Counted from the first letter of the stretch, positions 25,007 through 35,132 are shown. The stretch is DNA of 39,538 nucleotides from Lentimicrobium sp. (GCA_019429275.1 JAHYJC010000042.1:1-39538), one strand, 5' to 3'. Made by a program: numbers and translations. The notes: generated by a model from the sequence alone, not told the origin.

Positions 25007-25069
25007 CGAACGCTGGGTTTGAGTTAACGAACGCTGGGTTTGGGTTAACGAACGCAGGGTTTTGTCAAG
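25007..25069. repeat. Three tandem 21-bp repeats
   Basis: Units at 25007-25027, 25028-25048 and 25049-25069 begin CGAACGCTGGGTTT, CGAACGCTGGGTTT and CGAACGCAGGGTTT. The first two end in GAGTTAA/GGGTTAA; the third is more divergent. Lying in a spacer just before an ATPase pseudogene, they could be a minisatellite or protein-binding sites; nothing decides between these. Confidence 0.85.
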
Positions 25070-25141
25070 TTAAGCCTTATTTGGTTTGCTGAAAACGTGG
25101 TGAATGTGCAGACTGACCTCAGGGAGATCAACTGTTTATAA

Positions 25142-26248
25142 AAGAATGATGATGATTTAGTGATTCGGCCCCGGCAGTGCGGTAAGTCTACCCTTGTTAA
25201 GCACCTTCTGCGGGGATCTGAGAATACAGTTTATCTTGATCTTGAGCGGCCATCAGACATGCAAAAACTCGAAAATGCCGAATGGTAACTGGGTTCATTA
25301 AAAGATAAACTGGTATGCATTGACGAAATACAGCGTAAACCTGAACTTTTCCCTCTACTAAGGAGCTTAGTTGATGATTGGGGCGGCAATAGCTATTTCC
25401 TGGTAATTGCATCTTCATCACGCGAACTTTTGAAACAGAGCTCCGAATCTTTGGCAGGGAGAATTTCGTTTAAAAGGCTGACTCCATTTACATACAATGA
25501 AATCAGCAGTATTGTTTCGTTGGAGGAATACCTGTGTAAAGGCGGGTTTACACGAAGTATGCTTGCCGCCGATGCAATGGTTTCGATGGACTGGCGCAAT
25601 GATTTTATTACCACGTTTATTGAACGTGATCTTATGCAATATGCTGGTTTTCTGCCTGTTGTAATGCGTCGCTTATGGCAGATGATGGCTTATCATAACG
25701 GCCAGGTTGTCAATTATTCAACATTAGGCAACTCGCTGAGTGTTAGCAATGTTACCATACGAAATTACCTTGATTTACTGGAAGGAACATTCATGGTCGA
25801 AATCTTGCGGCCGTGGTTATCAAATACAAGCAAACGGTTGGTAAAATCGCCGAAAGTGTATATTGCCGACCAGGGAATTGCAACTGCAATGCTGGGATTA
25901 TCCTCTTTCGATCAGGTTGCCGGCCACCCGACCCTGGGTGCAATCTGGGAACAGGTTGTTCTCACACACCTCAAATCATACTGGCCCGATGCAGAATATT
26001 CTTTTTATCGCACAGCAGGAGGCGCCGAAATTAACATTGTTGTAAAAATGAACCAAAAAACTTTTGCCATCGAATGCAAAGCATCGCATGCTCCGGCACT
26101 CACAAAGGGAAATTTTTCAGCGATTGAAGATATCCGCCCATTGGCTACTTTTATTGTTTCTCCAGTTGAAATGGGCTGGCCTGTGCGGCCAGGAGTCGAA
26201 GTTGCAAGCCTGAATCATCTAAATGACGCAATAGCAAACAGGCTTTGA
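25142..26248 (+). pseudogene. AAA_14/DUF4143 ATPase, 5' truncated with a nonsense codon
   Basis: The frame starts inside the P-loop region (VIRPRQCGKSTLVKHLL; family members have GPRxxGKTT, so the first Gly is now Arg). It passes YLDLERPSD and LENAEW, meets a TAA at 25286-25288, then continues LGSLKDKLVCIDEIQRKPEL (Walker B CIDEIQ) and SSSRELLKQSSESLAGR. It then runs intact through the DUF4143 nuclease-like domain (VYIADQGIATAMLG, AEINIVVKM, AIECKASHAP) to 26248. About 20 N-terminal residues are missing: the frame meets a TAA at 25139-25141 just upstream. The longest open part (25430-26248, 272 aa) lacks the ATPase motor. Such proteins are widespread and often multi-copy in Bacteroidota, with no firm function. 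Confidence 0.85.
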
Positions 26249-26394
26249 AATACTTAGACCATGAACCTGAAAGCATGATATTGCTGCTCTTTATATATAT
26301 AAATTTAATCCTAAACCCTGTACCATTGGCTTGTTTGGCCTTCCATTATTGTTCGTATCCGAATTTATTCAGCAAACCAGCTTAAATAATTCCT

Positions 26395-26402
26395 TACCTT
26401 TG
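26395..26402 (+). promoter_or_regulatory. -7 box upstream of the PfkB-family kinase gene
   Basis: TACCTTTG fits TAnnTTTG and lies 142 bp before the ATG, implying a leader of about 135 nt. The spacer 26249-26394 shows nothing else. Confidence 0.5.
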
Positions 26403-26544
26403 CACTCGCTGTAAAACAGAAAAATCCGGTAAACAGATAATCCGGCAATATGTTGATATGATGTGCTTTATATTCGTCATCCCGCCATTTTTCTGGAGTG
26501 TTTACAACCATTTTTATACATTATTCACTATTCATTTTAAGATC

Positions 26545-27468
26545 ATGAGCTTAGTCATAGTCGGCACCGTTGCCTTTGATGCCATTGAAACCCCTTTCGG
26601 AAAAACAGATAAAATACTTGGTGGTGCCGCCACATTCATTGGCATGGCTGCCGGAAAACTAAATGTACCTTCAAAGATAGTATCTGTTGTCGGAGGCGAT
26701 TTCCCGCAGGAATATCTCGATCTGCTGAACAATTATTTGGTAGATACCGAAGGCATCAGGGTTATTCCTGAAGGAAAAACATTTTTCTGGTCGGGCCGCT
26801 ATCATAATGACATGAACTCGCGCGATACTCTGGCCACAGAGCTTAACGTGCTGGCCGATTTCGATCCTGTGCTCCCTGAATCATACAAAGACTGTAAATT
26901 TCTGATGCTGGGCAATCTTACGCCCCAAATCCAGAAAAGAGTGATTGAACAACTTCCGGAAAGGCCAAAACTAATTGTGATGGATACCATGAATTTCTGG
27001 ATGAACACTGCCTGGGACGATCTTCTTGAGGTTATAGGAATGGTCGATGTGCTGACCATCAACGATGAAGAGGCACGGCAACTTTCAGGCGAATATTCCC
27101 TGATAAAGGCAGCGCGCAAAATCATTGCCTTGGGGCCAAAGTTCCTTGTCATCAAAAAAGGTGAGCATGGTGCCCTGTTGTTTAATGAAGACAGCGTTTT
27201 CTTCGCCCCGGCGCTTCCGCTTGAAGAGGTTTTTGACCCAACCGGCGCAGGCGATACCTTTGCAGGAGGTTTTATCGGCTATCTGGCCAAAACCGGCGAC
27301 ATCAGCTTCGAAAATATGAAACGCGCCATCATCTATGGCTCAGCTATGGCATCATTTACCGTGCAGAAATTTGGTACTGAAGGGCTTCAGGCTTTGGATA
27401 ACGGTGATTTGAATGACCGCATCCGTCAGTTCTCAGAAATGGTACAATTTGAAATCATTTTGGACTAA
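26545..27468 (+). CDS. PfkB-family carbohydrate/nucleoside kinase
   Basis: Phosphorylates a sugar or nucleoside with ATP in the cytosol; the substrate cannot be named from the sequence. The 307 residues start at the ATG at 26545, where the ribokinase-fold strand MSLVIVGTVAFDAIETP begins. An in-frame ATG at 26458 would add 29 unlike residues. Family signatures are GGAATFIGMAAGKL (26-39) and the C-terminal DPTGAGDTFAGGF (231-243), with catalytic D237 and the GAGD anion hole. Bacteroidota carry a well-conserved kinase of this kind beginning MSLxIVGTVAFDAIETPFGK. The gene is single and monocistronic by spacing, 231 bp ahead of the EF-G paralogue. Confidence 0.92.
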   Translation: MSLVIVGTVAFDAIETPFGKTDKILGGAATFIGMAAGKLNVPSKIVSVVGGDFPQEYLDLLNNYLVDTEGIRVIPEGKTFFWSGRYHNDMNSRDTLATELNVLADFDPVLPESYKDCKFLMLGNLTPQIQKRVIEQLPERPKLIVMDTMNFWMNTAWDDLLEVIGMVDVLTINDEEARQLSGEYSLIKAARKIIALGPKFLVIKKGEHGALLFNEDSVFFAPALPLEEVFDPTGAGDTFAGGFIGYLAKTGDISFENMKRAIIYGSAMASFTVQKFGTEGLQALDNGDLNDRIRQFSEMVQFEIILD

Positions 27469-27625
27469 CCGGGCTGAATAAACCCAGAGAAGCGGCTTAA
27501 TCTGCATCGTTTTTTACTTTGGGCATTTGAGTTCAGAAAAGTGATGTGCGATTCTCAATGCTTTCGAACTGTAATTTGCTTTGCAAGCCGGTTCCAAACT
27601 CATTGCATCATTTTTACGATTAGGT

Positions 27626-27655
27626 TTTGTTATTGAACGGATTTTTATAACTTTG
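27626..27655 (+). promoter_or_regulatory. Promoter of the EF-G paralogue
   Basis: TTTG (27626-27629), 18 nt and TAACTTTG (27648-27655), with the ATG 45 bp on. A good match to the Bacteroidota consensus. Confidence 0.65.
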
Positions 27656-27699
27656 TCGCCCTTTCAGATCAGGATTAATCATCATAACTTACTAAAAAC

Positions 27700-29835
27700 A
27701 TGAAGGTTTATAAAACAAATGAGTTAAGGAATATTGCACTCATAGGTGGTGCGAAAACCGGGAAAACCACGCTTTCGGAAGCCATTTTATTTGAAGGCGG
27801 CGTTATTACCAGACGCGGCACTATTGAAGATAAAAATACAGTTTCAGATTATCGTGAAATTGAGCTGGAACGGCAGAACTCTGTTGCCTCAACGGTTATG
27901 TATACTGAGCACAAAGGTCACAAAATCAATTTGATTGATGCTCCGGGCTTCGACGATTTTATGGGAGAAGTTGTTGCTGCATTAAATGTAGTTGATACAG
28001 CCTTTATGTTAGTTAATGGGCAAAATGGTGTTGAAGTGGGTACCGAAATTAACTTCAGGCAGACAAAAGTTACCAATTCACCGGTTGTATTTCTTGTCAA
28101 TCATCTCGAACACGAAAAATCAAGTTTTGAAGAAAGTCTCCGCCAGCTGAAAACCCAGTTCGGTGGTTCTGTTACTGCACTTCAGTATCCTTACAATGAG
28201 GGACATGGTTTTGATGCAATTATTGATGTGTTGCAGCAAAAAATGTTTAAATATCCTGCCGGTGGTGGAAAAGCTGAAATTCTTGATATTCCGGCCGATC
28301 AGAAAGACAAAGCAGAAGAGATGTTTAACAACCTGGTTGAATCGGCTGCCGAAAACGATGAAACCATTATGGAAGCATTCTTCGAAAATGGCACCCTTTC
28401 CCCGGAAGAACTCATAAAAGGCCTGAAACTTGGCATTATGAACCGTGGCATGTTCCCGGTGCTTTGCATTGGAGCAAAACCTAATTTCGGGGTTGATGCT
28501 TTGCTTGATTTTATCATCAATTATGTTCCGGCTCCCGGTGAAATGCCTGGCCGCGAAACAAAGGAAGGTAAAACCCTCAAATGTAATCCGTCCGATCCCG
28601 CTTCATTACTTATTTTCAAAACTTCCGTCGAGGAGCATCTTGGTGAAATTTCTTTCTTTAAGGTATTTGGAGGTGAGATTACAGAAGCTATGGATATGGT
28701 CAACGGTCTTAACTCCTCAAAGGAACGTATCTCACAAATGTTCGCCGTTGCAGGCAAAAAGCGTGAAAAACTTGAAAAAGTAGTTGCCGGAGACATTGCT
28801 GCGACTATTAAACTCAAAAATATCCGCACCAATCACACCCTAAACAGCCCAAAAAATGCCGGTGATATAATTGTGCCGATCGAATTCCCAGCACCAAAAA
28901 TTACCATGGCTATCAGAGCTAAAAATACTACAGACGATGAGAAACTGGGTGTTGCCCTTACCGATCTGCAAAAGGTTGATCCTACCATTTCCATTGAGTA
29001 TTCGAAAGAGCTGAAACAAATCATCATCCGCGGACAGGGGGAGTTGCACCTGAATATTGCCAAATGGCATCTCGAAAACATCGAAAAGATCAACATCGAG
29101 TATTATACCCCGAAAATTCCTTACCGCGAAACCATAACCAAAAACGCCAAAGCCATGTACCGCCACAAAAAACAATCGGGTGGTTCAGGACAGTTTGGCG
29201 AGGTGCATATGCTCATACAGCCTTATTCCGAAGGAATGACCAACCAGACAGAGTTCCCGATCCGTGGTACCGAAACCCATGACCTGCCCTGGGGAGGAAA
29301 ACTGGTTTTCAACAACTGTATCGTCGGTGGTTCTATTGATGCCCGTTTCCAGCCAGCCATTCTCAAAGGTATTATGGAGAAGATCGAAGAAGGCCCGCTT
29401 ACCGGTTCCTATGCACGCGATATCGTTGTAAATATTTACGACGGAAAAATGCACCCGGTTGACTCTAACGAGCTTGCATTTAAACTTGCCGGCCGTCAGG
29501 CTTTTAAAGAAGCCTTCAAAAATGCCGGACCGAAAATTCTTGAGCCGATTTATGATGTGGAAGTAATGGTTCCCAGCGATCGCATGGGCGATATCATGAC
29601 CGACCTTCAGGGCCGCCGTGCCATAATTATGGGAATGGACAGCGAAGGTAATTACCAGATTGTGAAGGCAAAAGTTCCCCTTGCTGAGATGAACCGCTAC
29701 TCTACCGCCCTTAGTTCAATTACCAGCGGAAGCGGAACCTACTCACTCAAATTTGCCGAATATTCGCAGGTGCCGGGAGATGTGCAGACCGCCCTCCTCA
29801 AAGCCTACGAAGAACAGGAAAAAGAAGACGAATAG
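27700..29835 (+). CDS. EF-G-like translational GTPase paralogue (EF-G2 type)
   Basis: 711 residues with the EF-G layout: G domain about 8-275, domain II about 290-385, domains III-V to 711. The P-loop is GGAKTGKTT (16-24). The G3 motif reads DAPGFDDF (80-87) where canonical EF-G has DTPGHVDF, so the catalytic His is Phe (F84). The G4 motif reads NHLE (134-137) where NKxD is expected. Both changes are expected to weaken GTP hydrolysis and guanine specificity. Bacteroides EF-G2, a paralogue reported to support translocation without GTPase activity during starvation, has similar length; orthology here is inference. Domain IV is retained (GGSGQFGEVHMLIQP), so ribosome binding is plausible. It has its own promoter and a hairpin terminator. 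Confidence 0.92.
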   Translation: MKVYKTNELRNIALIGGAKTGKTTLSEAILFEGGVITRRGTIEDKNTVSDYREIELERQNSVASTVMYTEHKGHKINLIDAPGFDDFMGEVVAALNVVDTAFMLVNGQNGVEVGTEINFRQTKVTNSPVVFLVNHLEHEKSSFEESLRQLKTQFGGSVTALQYPYNEGHGFDAIIDVLQQKMFKYPAGGGKAEILDIPADQKDKAEEMFNNLVESAAENDETIMEAFFENGTLSPEELIKGLKLGIMNRGMFPVLCIGAKPNFGVDALLDFIINYVPAPGEMPGRETKEGKTLKCNPSDPASLLIFKTSVEEHLGEISFFKVFGGEITEAMDMVNGLNSSKERISQMFAVAGKKREKLEKVVAGDIAATIKLKNIRTNHTLNSPKNAGDIIVPIEFPAPKITMAIRAKNTTDDEKLGVALTDLQKVDPTISIEYSKELKQIIIRGQGELHLNIAKWHLENIEKINIEYYTPKIPYRETITKNAKAMYRHKKQSGGSGQFGEVHMLIQPYSEGMTNQTEFPIRGTETHDLPWGGKLVFNNCIVGGSIDARFQPAILKGIMEKIEEGPLTGSYARDIVVNIYDGKMHPVDSNELAFKLAGRQAFKEAFKNAGPKILEPIYDVEVMVPSDRMGDIMTDLQGRRAIIMGMDSEGNYQIVKAKVPLAEMNRYSTALSSITSGSGTYSLKFAEYSQVPGDVQTALLKAYEEQEKEDE

Positions 29836-29857
29836 TAAGTATTTAACAGATAATTTG

Positions 29858-29888
29858 AAAGGCTGTCCTGTTCACGGGCAGCCTTTTT
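29858..29888 (+). terminator. Terminator of the EF-G paralogue gene
   Basis: AAAGGCTGTCC and GGGCAGCCTTT pair with one G-T wobble around a short loop, followed by a T run, 23 bp past the stop. Confidence 0.85.
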
Positions 29889-29996
29889 TTATCCAAATCA
29901 GATCTGTCTCATCCTGATATAGGTTTACAGTATAACCGATTAAAATGTAAACCAAAAACAGGAAAAACAACGAAAAGTGTAAACTTTTTTCAGGTC

Positions 29997-30257
29997 TTTT
30001 ACCCTCCCCCGCTTCAACTTTGTTTCTTCAGGGCAAGCCTGCTTGACTGCCCGTCTGATTGTGTCATACAGACAGTCACCAAGCAGACAAGCCCAGCCCT
30101 CCCTGCGCCTTCGGCTTCGCCTGCCTGAATGCCCGGCAGGCAGGTTCAGGCACCGGGAGGGAGCAAATCATGCTGAAAATCTAAAGCTTAAGAATTTATC
30201 CAAATTCTGGCAGAACGTTTCTCCCCCTGTTCGCAGGGGAGGTGAGAGGGGGTAAAA
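29997..30257. repeat. Palindrome-rich non-coding element, possibly a MITE-like repeat
   Basis: The stretch is bounded by TTTTACCC (29997-30004) and its complement GGGTAAAA (30250-30257). Inside are a cruciform 30097-30161 (outer arms CCCTCCC/GGGAGGG, next arms TGCCTGAA/TTCAGGCA, core CCCGGCAGGCAGG) and a hairpin with a TTCG loop (CCCCTG/CAGGGG, 30224-30239). GC content is well above the surroundings and no gene fits. The remaining spacer to 30403 is featureless. No clear target-site duplication was found. Confidence 0.5.
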
Positions 30258-30403
30258 TACAATTCTCCTGAATATCAACGTCTTAAAACATTTCAAAATC
30301 AGCACGGTTGGCGCATTCTCCCGACGCGTGCCCCCGTTCACACAGTCTGTATTTATATTTTGTCTTTTACCGAAAGTGCATTATACGTTTTGCTAATGCT
30401 GTA

Positions 30404-31486
30404 TCATTCCTTCAAAAACGAATAATCAACATAACCTTCCGGTCCACGGGTATAGAAAGTGTCTTCATCAGGCTTGTTCAGCGGGGCACTGACGGCAATC
30501 CGTTCAGGCAGGTCGGGATTGGCAATAAACAGGCGGCCAAAGGCAACCAGATCAGCATATCCTTTTTCAAGTACTTCGCATCCGCTCTCCGGAGTATAAT
30601 TTCCGGCGGTTATCAAGGTTCCTGAATACAGCCTGCGGAAATGCTTTGCCACATTTTTAATCATATGTGGATGATTTTCAAGCGAAAGCATTGGTTCAAC
30701 AAGATGAATGTATGCAAGGTTGAGCTTTTCAAGTTCAGCAATCAGGTAACCAAACAAACCCACCGGATCTTTATCATCCATGCCATTCTTTATGTTCGAA
30801 GGCGACAGCCTGATGCCTGTTCTTGCGCTGCCAATCTCATCACAAATGGCTTTGGTGACTTCCAGTGTCAAACGGCAGCGGTTTTCAATACTCCCACCAT
30901 AAATATCGGTTCTGACATTTGCCGATGAATGCATAAACTGATCGAGCAGATAGGAATTGGCGGCATGAATTTCGACACCATCAAATCCGGCCATCATGGC
31001 ATTTGCTGCTGCTTTGCGATAATCGTCAACAATTCCCGGAATTTCACTCAACTCCAGTGCCCTTGGAATTTCCATTGGTTTCTTTCCTTCGGGGGTGGTG
31101 ATTAAATCTCCGGCCGAAATGGCTGAAGCCGACACCGGAAGTGCATGTCCGGGTTGCAGCAGCGTATGCGAAAGCCTTCCTACATGCCATAACTGAAGAA
31201 AAATCAATCCGCCTTTTGCATGCACGGCTTCAGTTACTTTTTTCCATCCTGTAACCTGCTCAGGGCTGTGAATGCCGGGAGTGTTCATATAGCCAACCCC
31301 TTGTGGCGAAATCTGGCTGGCTTCGGCAATGATGAGTCCTGCAGAGGACCTTTGAGCATAATACAATGCATTCATCTCAACCGGCACACAACCCTCTCCG
31401 GCCCGTCGCCTTGTAAGCGGCGCCATGACCAGTCGGTTTTTCAGGTTTAGATTTCCAAGTTTATATGAGTCAAGAAGAGGGTTCAT
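30404..31486 (-). CDS. Old Yellow Enzyme family alkene reductase (NADH:flavin oxidoreductase)
   Basis: FMN-dependent reduction of activated C=C bonds (enones, nitro-olefins) with NAD(P)H, cytosolic. The 360 residues form the TIM barrel: LGNLNLKNRLVMAPLTR at the N-terminus, LQLWHVGRLSH (97-107) and HAANSYLLDQF (174-184) with the substrate-binding pair H174/N177 and proton donor Y179. NVRTDIYGGSIENR and GYADLVAFGRLFIANPDL bind the flavin phosphate. Length and motifs are complete, closest to the NemA/OYE class I group. It ends 60 bp before the start-proximal side of the dehydrogenase gene in the same direction, and the two could be co-transcribed with the dehydrogenase first. No specific physiological substrate can be inferred. 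Confidence 0.94.
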   Translation of the reverse strand: MNPLLDSYKLGNLNLKNRLVMAPLTRRRAGEGCVPVEMNALYYAQRSSAGLIIAEASQISPQGVGYMNTPGIHSPEQVTGWKKVTEAVHAKGGLIFLQLWHVGRLSHTLLQPGHALPVSASAISAGDLITTPEGKKPMEIPRALELSEIPGIVDDYRKAAANAMMAGFDGVEIHAANSYLLDQFMHSSANVRTDIYGGSIENRCRLTLEVTKAICDEIGSARTGIRLSPSNIKNGMDDKDPVGLFGYLIAELEKLNLAYIHLVEPMLSLENHPHMIKNVAKHFRRLYSGTLITAGNYTPESGCEVLEKGYADLVAFGRLFIANPDLPERIAVSAPLNKPDEDTFYTRGPEGYVDYSFLKE

Positions 31487-31546
31487 TTACCAAATTTTAT
31501 CGTTAATTAATTAATAGAAGAAAATCCTTGAAAATGTTCCTGACAA

Positions 31547-32497
31547 TTAACTGTCAGGGTATAAGGTTTTGATTTTCCTGAGCAACACGTCGGCCAGTTT
31601 AAACCCCGATTCATGAGTCCAGCCGGCAATATGGGGAGAAAGAATCACTTTAGTGCTATGAATAAGTCTTTCAAAGGTATCGGGCAATTCGTTACTTTTA
31701 AGGTTTTCGAAAGAGAGCTTTTCATACTCAAGCACATCCAGTGCTGCACCTGCAACTCTTTCACTGTCGATGGCATCCATAAGGGCAGCAGTGTCAAGAC
31801 ACTGTCCTCGTGCTGTGTTGATGATATAGATAGGTTTTCTAAACCGGGCCAGGTAATTATGGTCAACAAGATTGCGGGTTTCTTCGGTAAGCGGAACATG
31901 CAGGCTAAGGATATCAGATTCAGCAAATACTTCGTCCATTTGCACTTCTTTTACATTGGGCCCGTCGAAACCGGTTTTGTATTTATCGTAGGCAATTACA
32001 TTGGCGCCAAATCCACTCAGTTTTTCAGCAAACGCGCTTCCCATGTTTCCATATCCGATAATGGCCACGGTTTTCCCGTTGATCTCAGTCCCCCGGTTGC
32101 CTTCACGAATCCATAAACCATTGCGCACCTGATGATCAACACGCAGGAGGTGATTCAGCATGGCAAGCAACATTCCCAAAGCGTGTTCACCTAAGGCATC
32201 ACGATTGCCTTCAGGCGCATTTAGGCAGGTTATCCCTTTTTCAGTGGCATAAGCCTCATCAATATTTTCCATACCTGCTCCTACCCTGCCAATAAATTTC
32301 AGCCTGGTTGCACAATCCAACGCTTCCCGGTCAAATTTTATCTTGCTTCGTACTATAACCCCGTCAAAATCCAACAATTTATCAAGAATATGCTGCCGGT
32401 CGGCGCCGGTTTCCCAAACACATTCGAAACCTTGTTCTGTCAATGCCTGATCCAGCCAGGGATGAGCAGTATCGATAAATAAAATCCTGCCTTTCAT
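31547..32497 (-). CDS. D-isomer 2-hydroxyacid dehydrogenase (phosphoglycerate-dehydrogenase-like)
   Basis: NAD-dependent oxidation of a D-2-hydroxyacid or reduction of the matching keto acid. The 316 residues show the Rossmann motif GYGNMG (148-153) with the acidic dinucleotide residue in AYDKYK. The catalytic set is Arg in NTARG (R230), the acidic residue near LDVLEYE (about E259) and the His in SPHIAGWTHES (H289). RVGAGMENID at 71-80 contacts substrate carboxylate. There is no ACT domain, so it is not a full-length SerA of the regulated type. The substrate could be 3-phosphoglycerate or another hydroxyacid. A TATATTTG box on the minus strand lies at 32518-32525, 20 bp before the ATG. Confidence 0.92.
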   Translation of the reverse strand: MKGRILFIDTAHPWLDQALTEQGFECVWETGADRQHILDKLLDFDGVIVRSKIKFDREALDCATRLKFIGRVGAGMENIDEAYATEKGITCLNAPEGNRDALGEHALGMLLAMLNHLLRVDHQVRNGLWIREGNRGTEINGKTVAIIGYGNMGSAFAEKLSGFGANVIAYDKYKTGFDGPNVKEVQMDEVFAESDILSLHVPLTEETRNLVDHNYLARFRKPIYIINTARGQCLDTAALMDAIDSERVAGAALDVLEYEKLSFENLKSNELPDTFERLIHSTKVILSPHIAGWTHESGFKLADVLLRKIKTLYPDS

Positions 32498-32620
32498 ATT
32501 CTTTTAAATTGCATTTACAAATATATAATACTCTTTTCAATTTTCAGTATAAATTGCCCGTTTAATATCCCTGAAATCAATAAATTAAACGAATTTTCCT
32601 TTTAAATTGCAGGAAAATCG

Positions 32621-32628
32621 TATTTTTG
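32621..32628 (+). promoter_or_regulatory. -7 box upstream of the RND/MMPL exporter gene
   Basis: TATTTTTG matches TAnnTTTG and lies 78 bp before the ATG. It probably drives the three-gene run that follows. Confidence 0.45.
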
Positions 32629-32706
32629 CGGACTGATAAAAGATAAAATATACTTATATCTGTTTATCAATCAAATATTTACCATCTCGACCGACCGCTC
32701 AAGCCC

Positions 32707-35121
32707 ATGTGGAATCTTTTAGTTCGTTTTATTCTTCGCAACCGTCTGGGCAACCTGATTGCAATTGCAGTTTTGACAGCCTTTATGGGCTATAAAGCCC
32801 TGGATGTTCATCTATCGTACGAAATGGCTCAAATGTTGCCTGCAAGCGACACCACCAGCCTTGCCTATAAAAAATTTAAAGCAACATTCGGTCAGGATGG
32901 GGCTGTGTTATTTATTGGCATCAAAGACGAAAAACTATTCACCCTTGAAGAGTTTAACGACTGGCTGGAGTTGACAGAAAATCTCAAAAAGGTAGATGGA
33001 GTGCAGGAAGTCCTCTCTATTGGCAAACTCTACACCCTTGAAAAAAACGATTCCAGCCGGAAGTTTGATTTCAGGCAACTTTTCGTGGATAAACCTCAAT
33101 CTCAGGAAGAACTTGACAGCATCAGAACCCTGATTTATAATCTGCCTTTTTATGACGGTCTGATCATCAATAAGGAGACCAATGCCACACTGATGATGCT
33201 GACACTTGACAGGGCCAGGCTTAACGACAAGAGCAGGTTAAAACTTGTAAGTGATATTGAAGATGTAGTGGCGACATTCAGCAGCAAGCATGACATTAAC
33301 GTGCACTTTTCAGGTATGCCCTATATCCGCACCAAAACCATGAAAATGGTGCAGAAAGAGCTTTTGTTGTTTATGGTTCTTTCAATGATCATAGCATCTA
33401 TCGCCCTTTTTATATTCTTCAGATCGTTTAAGGCTGTTTTGTTTCCAATGCTGATTGTCATCATCAGTGTTATCTGGTCGATGGGAACTCTGGGAATTAT
33501 GGGCTATGAAATTACCATTCTCACAGGGATCATACCACCCTTGCTTATCATTATAGGCGTTGAAAACTGCATTTTTCTGCTCAACAAGTATCACCACGAA
33601 TACAGGGAACATGGCAATAAGATAAAAGCACTGTCAAGAGTTGTGGTGCGCACCGGAAATGCTACATTCCTCACCAACCTCACAACCGCAACAGGTTTCG
33701 CAGCATTTATCATCACGGGTAATAAACTGCTTGTAGAGTTTGGAATTGTTGCTGCCATAAACATTATGGTCGTTTTTGTCCTGTCCATCTTTCTGATTCC
33801 TATTCTCTACAGCTATCTGGCCCCTCCCGAGCTCCGGCACATCAAACATCTCGACAATAAATACACCACCGGTATCATCAATAAAGTAGTTTATCTGGTC
33901 CAGAATCACCGCAAGGCAATTTATATCACTGCCATTGCCGGCGTTTTACTGGCAGTAATAGGTGTTTCAAAACTTAAAACTACCGGCAATGTGGTCGATG
34001 ACATTCCGCATAATCACCCTATGTATGTCGATCTTCTTTTTTTCGAAGAGGAATTTAAAGGAATTCTTCCTTTCGAAATTTCGATTGACACCCGAAAACC
34101 GAGGGGAGTGATGCAAATGTCCACCATTCAGAAAATCAGTGATCTTCAGGATACGCTGGCCCTTTATCCGGAATTTGCCAAGCCACTCTCGGTTGCCGAA
34201 CTGGTCAAATTTTCGAAACAGGCTTTTTATAATGGTGATCCTGAGATGTATAGCATTCCTAACAGCCAGGAACGAAACTTTATCATGCAATACATGCCTT
34301 CGATGAAGGGTGGCAAAAAAACAATTCTCGATTCATTTGTAGATACATCAATGAGTAAAACCCGCATCAGCGTTCAAATGGCAAACATTGGTACGCGTGA
34401 TATTCAGCGCATTAAAGATGACTTGAAACCAAAAATTGATTCTATTTTCAGCCCCGGTAAATACGATGTCGAACTTACCGGAACCAGCATCGTTTTTTTG
34501 AAAGGCACCGAGTACCTGGTTCGCAACCTGATCACAAGCCTTATTCTTGCCGTCATTGCCATAGGCATTCTGCTGGGTATGCTTTTTACTTCGTTTAAAA
34601 TGGTAGCCGTATCCATGATTCCCAACCTGCTTCCTCAACTTATGACAGCAGCATTGATGGGTTTTCTGGCCATTTCAATCAAGCCATCAACCATTCTCAT
34701 ATTCAGTATTGCCCTGGGCATCTCTGTTGATAATGCCATACATTTCCTTTCAAGATACAGGCTCGCATTGAAAAACAATAACTGGGACATCAAAGTTTCT
34801 GTTTTGTCGGCCCTGCGCGAAACAGGTTTTAGCATGGTTTATTCCTCTATTGTACTTTTCCTTGGATTTTCGATTTTCATCTTATCGACTTTCGGTGGCA
34901 CTCAATCCATGGGATTTCTTATTTCCTTTACGCTTCTCATTGCCATGTTCTCAAATCTATTGCTGCTCCCATCTCTACTGCTCTCGCTTGACCGCCGCAT
35001 TACTACACGACACTTTGAGGAACCTTTGATTGTATTGTTCGACGAGGATGAAGAAAGTGATGTAAACGGAGACCCCGAAGAATTGAACAATACTTTTAAT
35101 AAAGAGACCAATAGACTCTAA
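32707..35121 (+). CDS. RND/MMPL superfamily exporter
   Basis: An inner-membrane transporter of 804 residues with the doubled RND plan: a lone helix (about 14-30), a periplasmic domain (31-215), five helices (about 218-370), then a second helix (404-422), a second periplasmic domain (423-605) and five more helices (about 607-760). The motifs [15 protein letters not shown] (284-298) and [15 protein letters not shown] (671-685) are the paired helix-4/10 signatures of MMPL and sterol-sensing-type RND proteins. The acidic C-terminal tail ([11 protein letters not shown]) is cytoplasmic. Members move lipids, hopanoids or other hydrophobic cargo; the cargo here is unknown. No membrane-fusion partner or TolC is adjacent. 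The next gene starts 11 bp downstream. Confidence 0.92.
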   Translation: MWNLLVRFILRNRLGNLIAIAVLTAFMGYKALDVHLSYEMAQMLPASDTTSLAYKKFKATFGQDGAVLFIGIKDEKLFTLEEFNDWLELTENLKKVDGVQEVLSIGKLYTLEKNDSSRKFDFRQLFVDKPQSQEELDSIRTLIYNLPFYDGLIINKETNATLMMLTLDRARLNDKSRLKLVSDIEDVVATFSSKHDINVHFSGMPYIRTKTMKMVQKELLLFMVLSMIIASIALFIFFRSFKAVLFPMLIVIISVIWSMGTLGIMGYEITILTGIIPPLLIIIGVENCIFLLNKYHHEYREHGNKIKALSRVVVRTGNATFLTNLTTATGFAAFIITGNKLLVEFGIVAAINIMVVFVLSIFLIPILYSYLAPPELRHIKHLDNKYTTGIINKVVYLVQNHRKAIYITAIAGVLLAVIGVSKLKTTGNVVDDIPHNHPMYVDLLFFEEEFKGILPFEISIDTRKPRGVMQMSTIQKISDLQDTLALYPEFAKPLSVAELVKFSKQAFYNGDPEMYSIPNSQERNFIMQYMPSMKGGKKTILDSFVDTSMSKTRISVQMANIGTRDIQRIKDDLKPKIDSIFSPGKYDVELTGTSIVFLKGTEYLVRNLITSLILAVIAIGILLGMLFTSFKMVAVSMIPNLLPQLMTAALMGFLAISIKPSTILIFSIALGISVDNAIHFLSRYRLALKNNNWDIKVSVLSALRETGFSMVYSSIVLFLGFSIFILSTFGGTQSMGFLISFTLLIAMFSNLLLLPSLLLSLDRRITTRHFEEPLIVLFDEDEESDVNGDPEELNNTFNKETNRL

Positions 35122-35132
35122 ACAAAGAAATT

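Noticed and set aside
25007-25069. CRISPR array
   Set aside because: The 21-bp units are directly adjacent with no spacers and no cas genes nearby.
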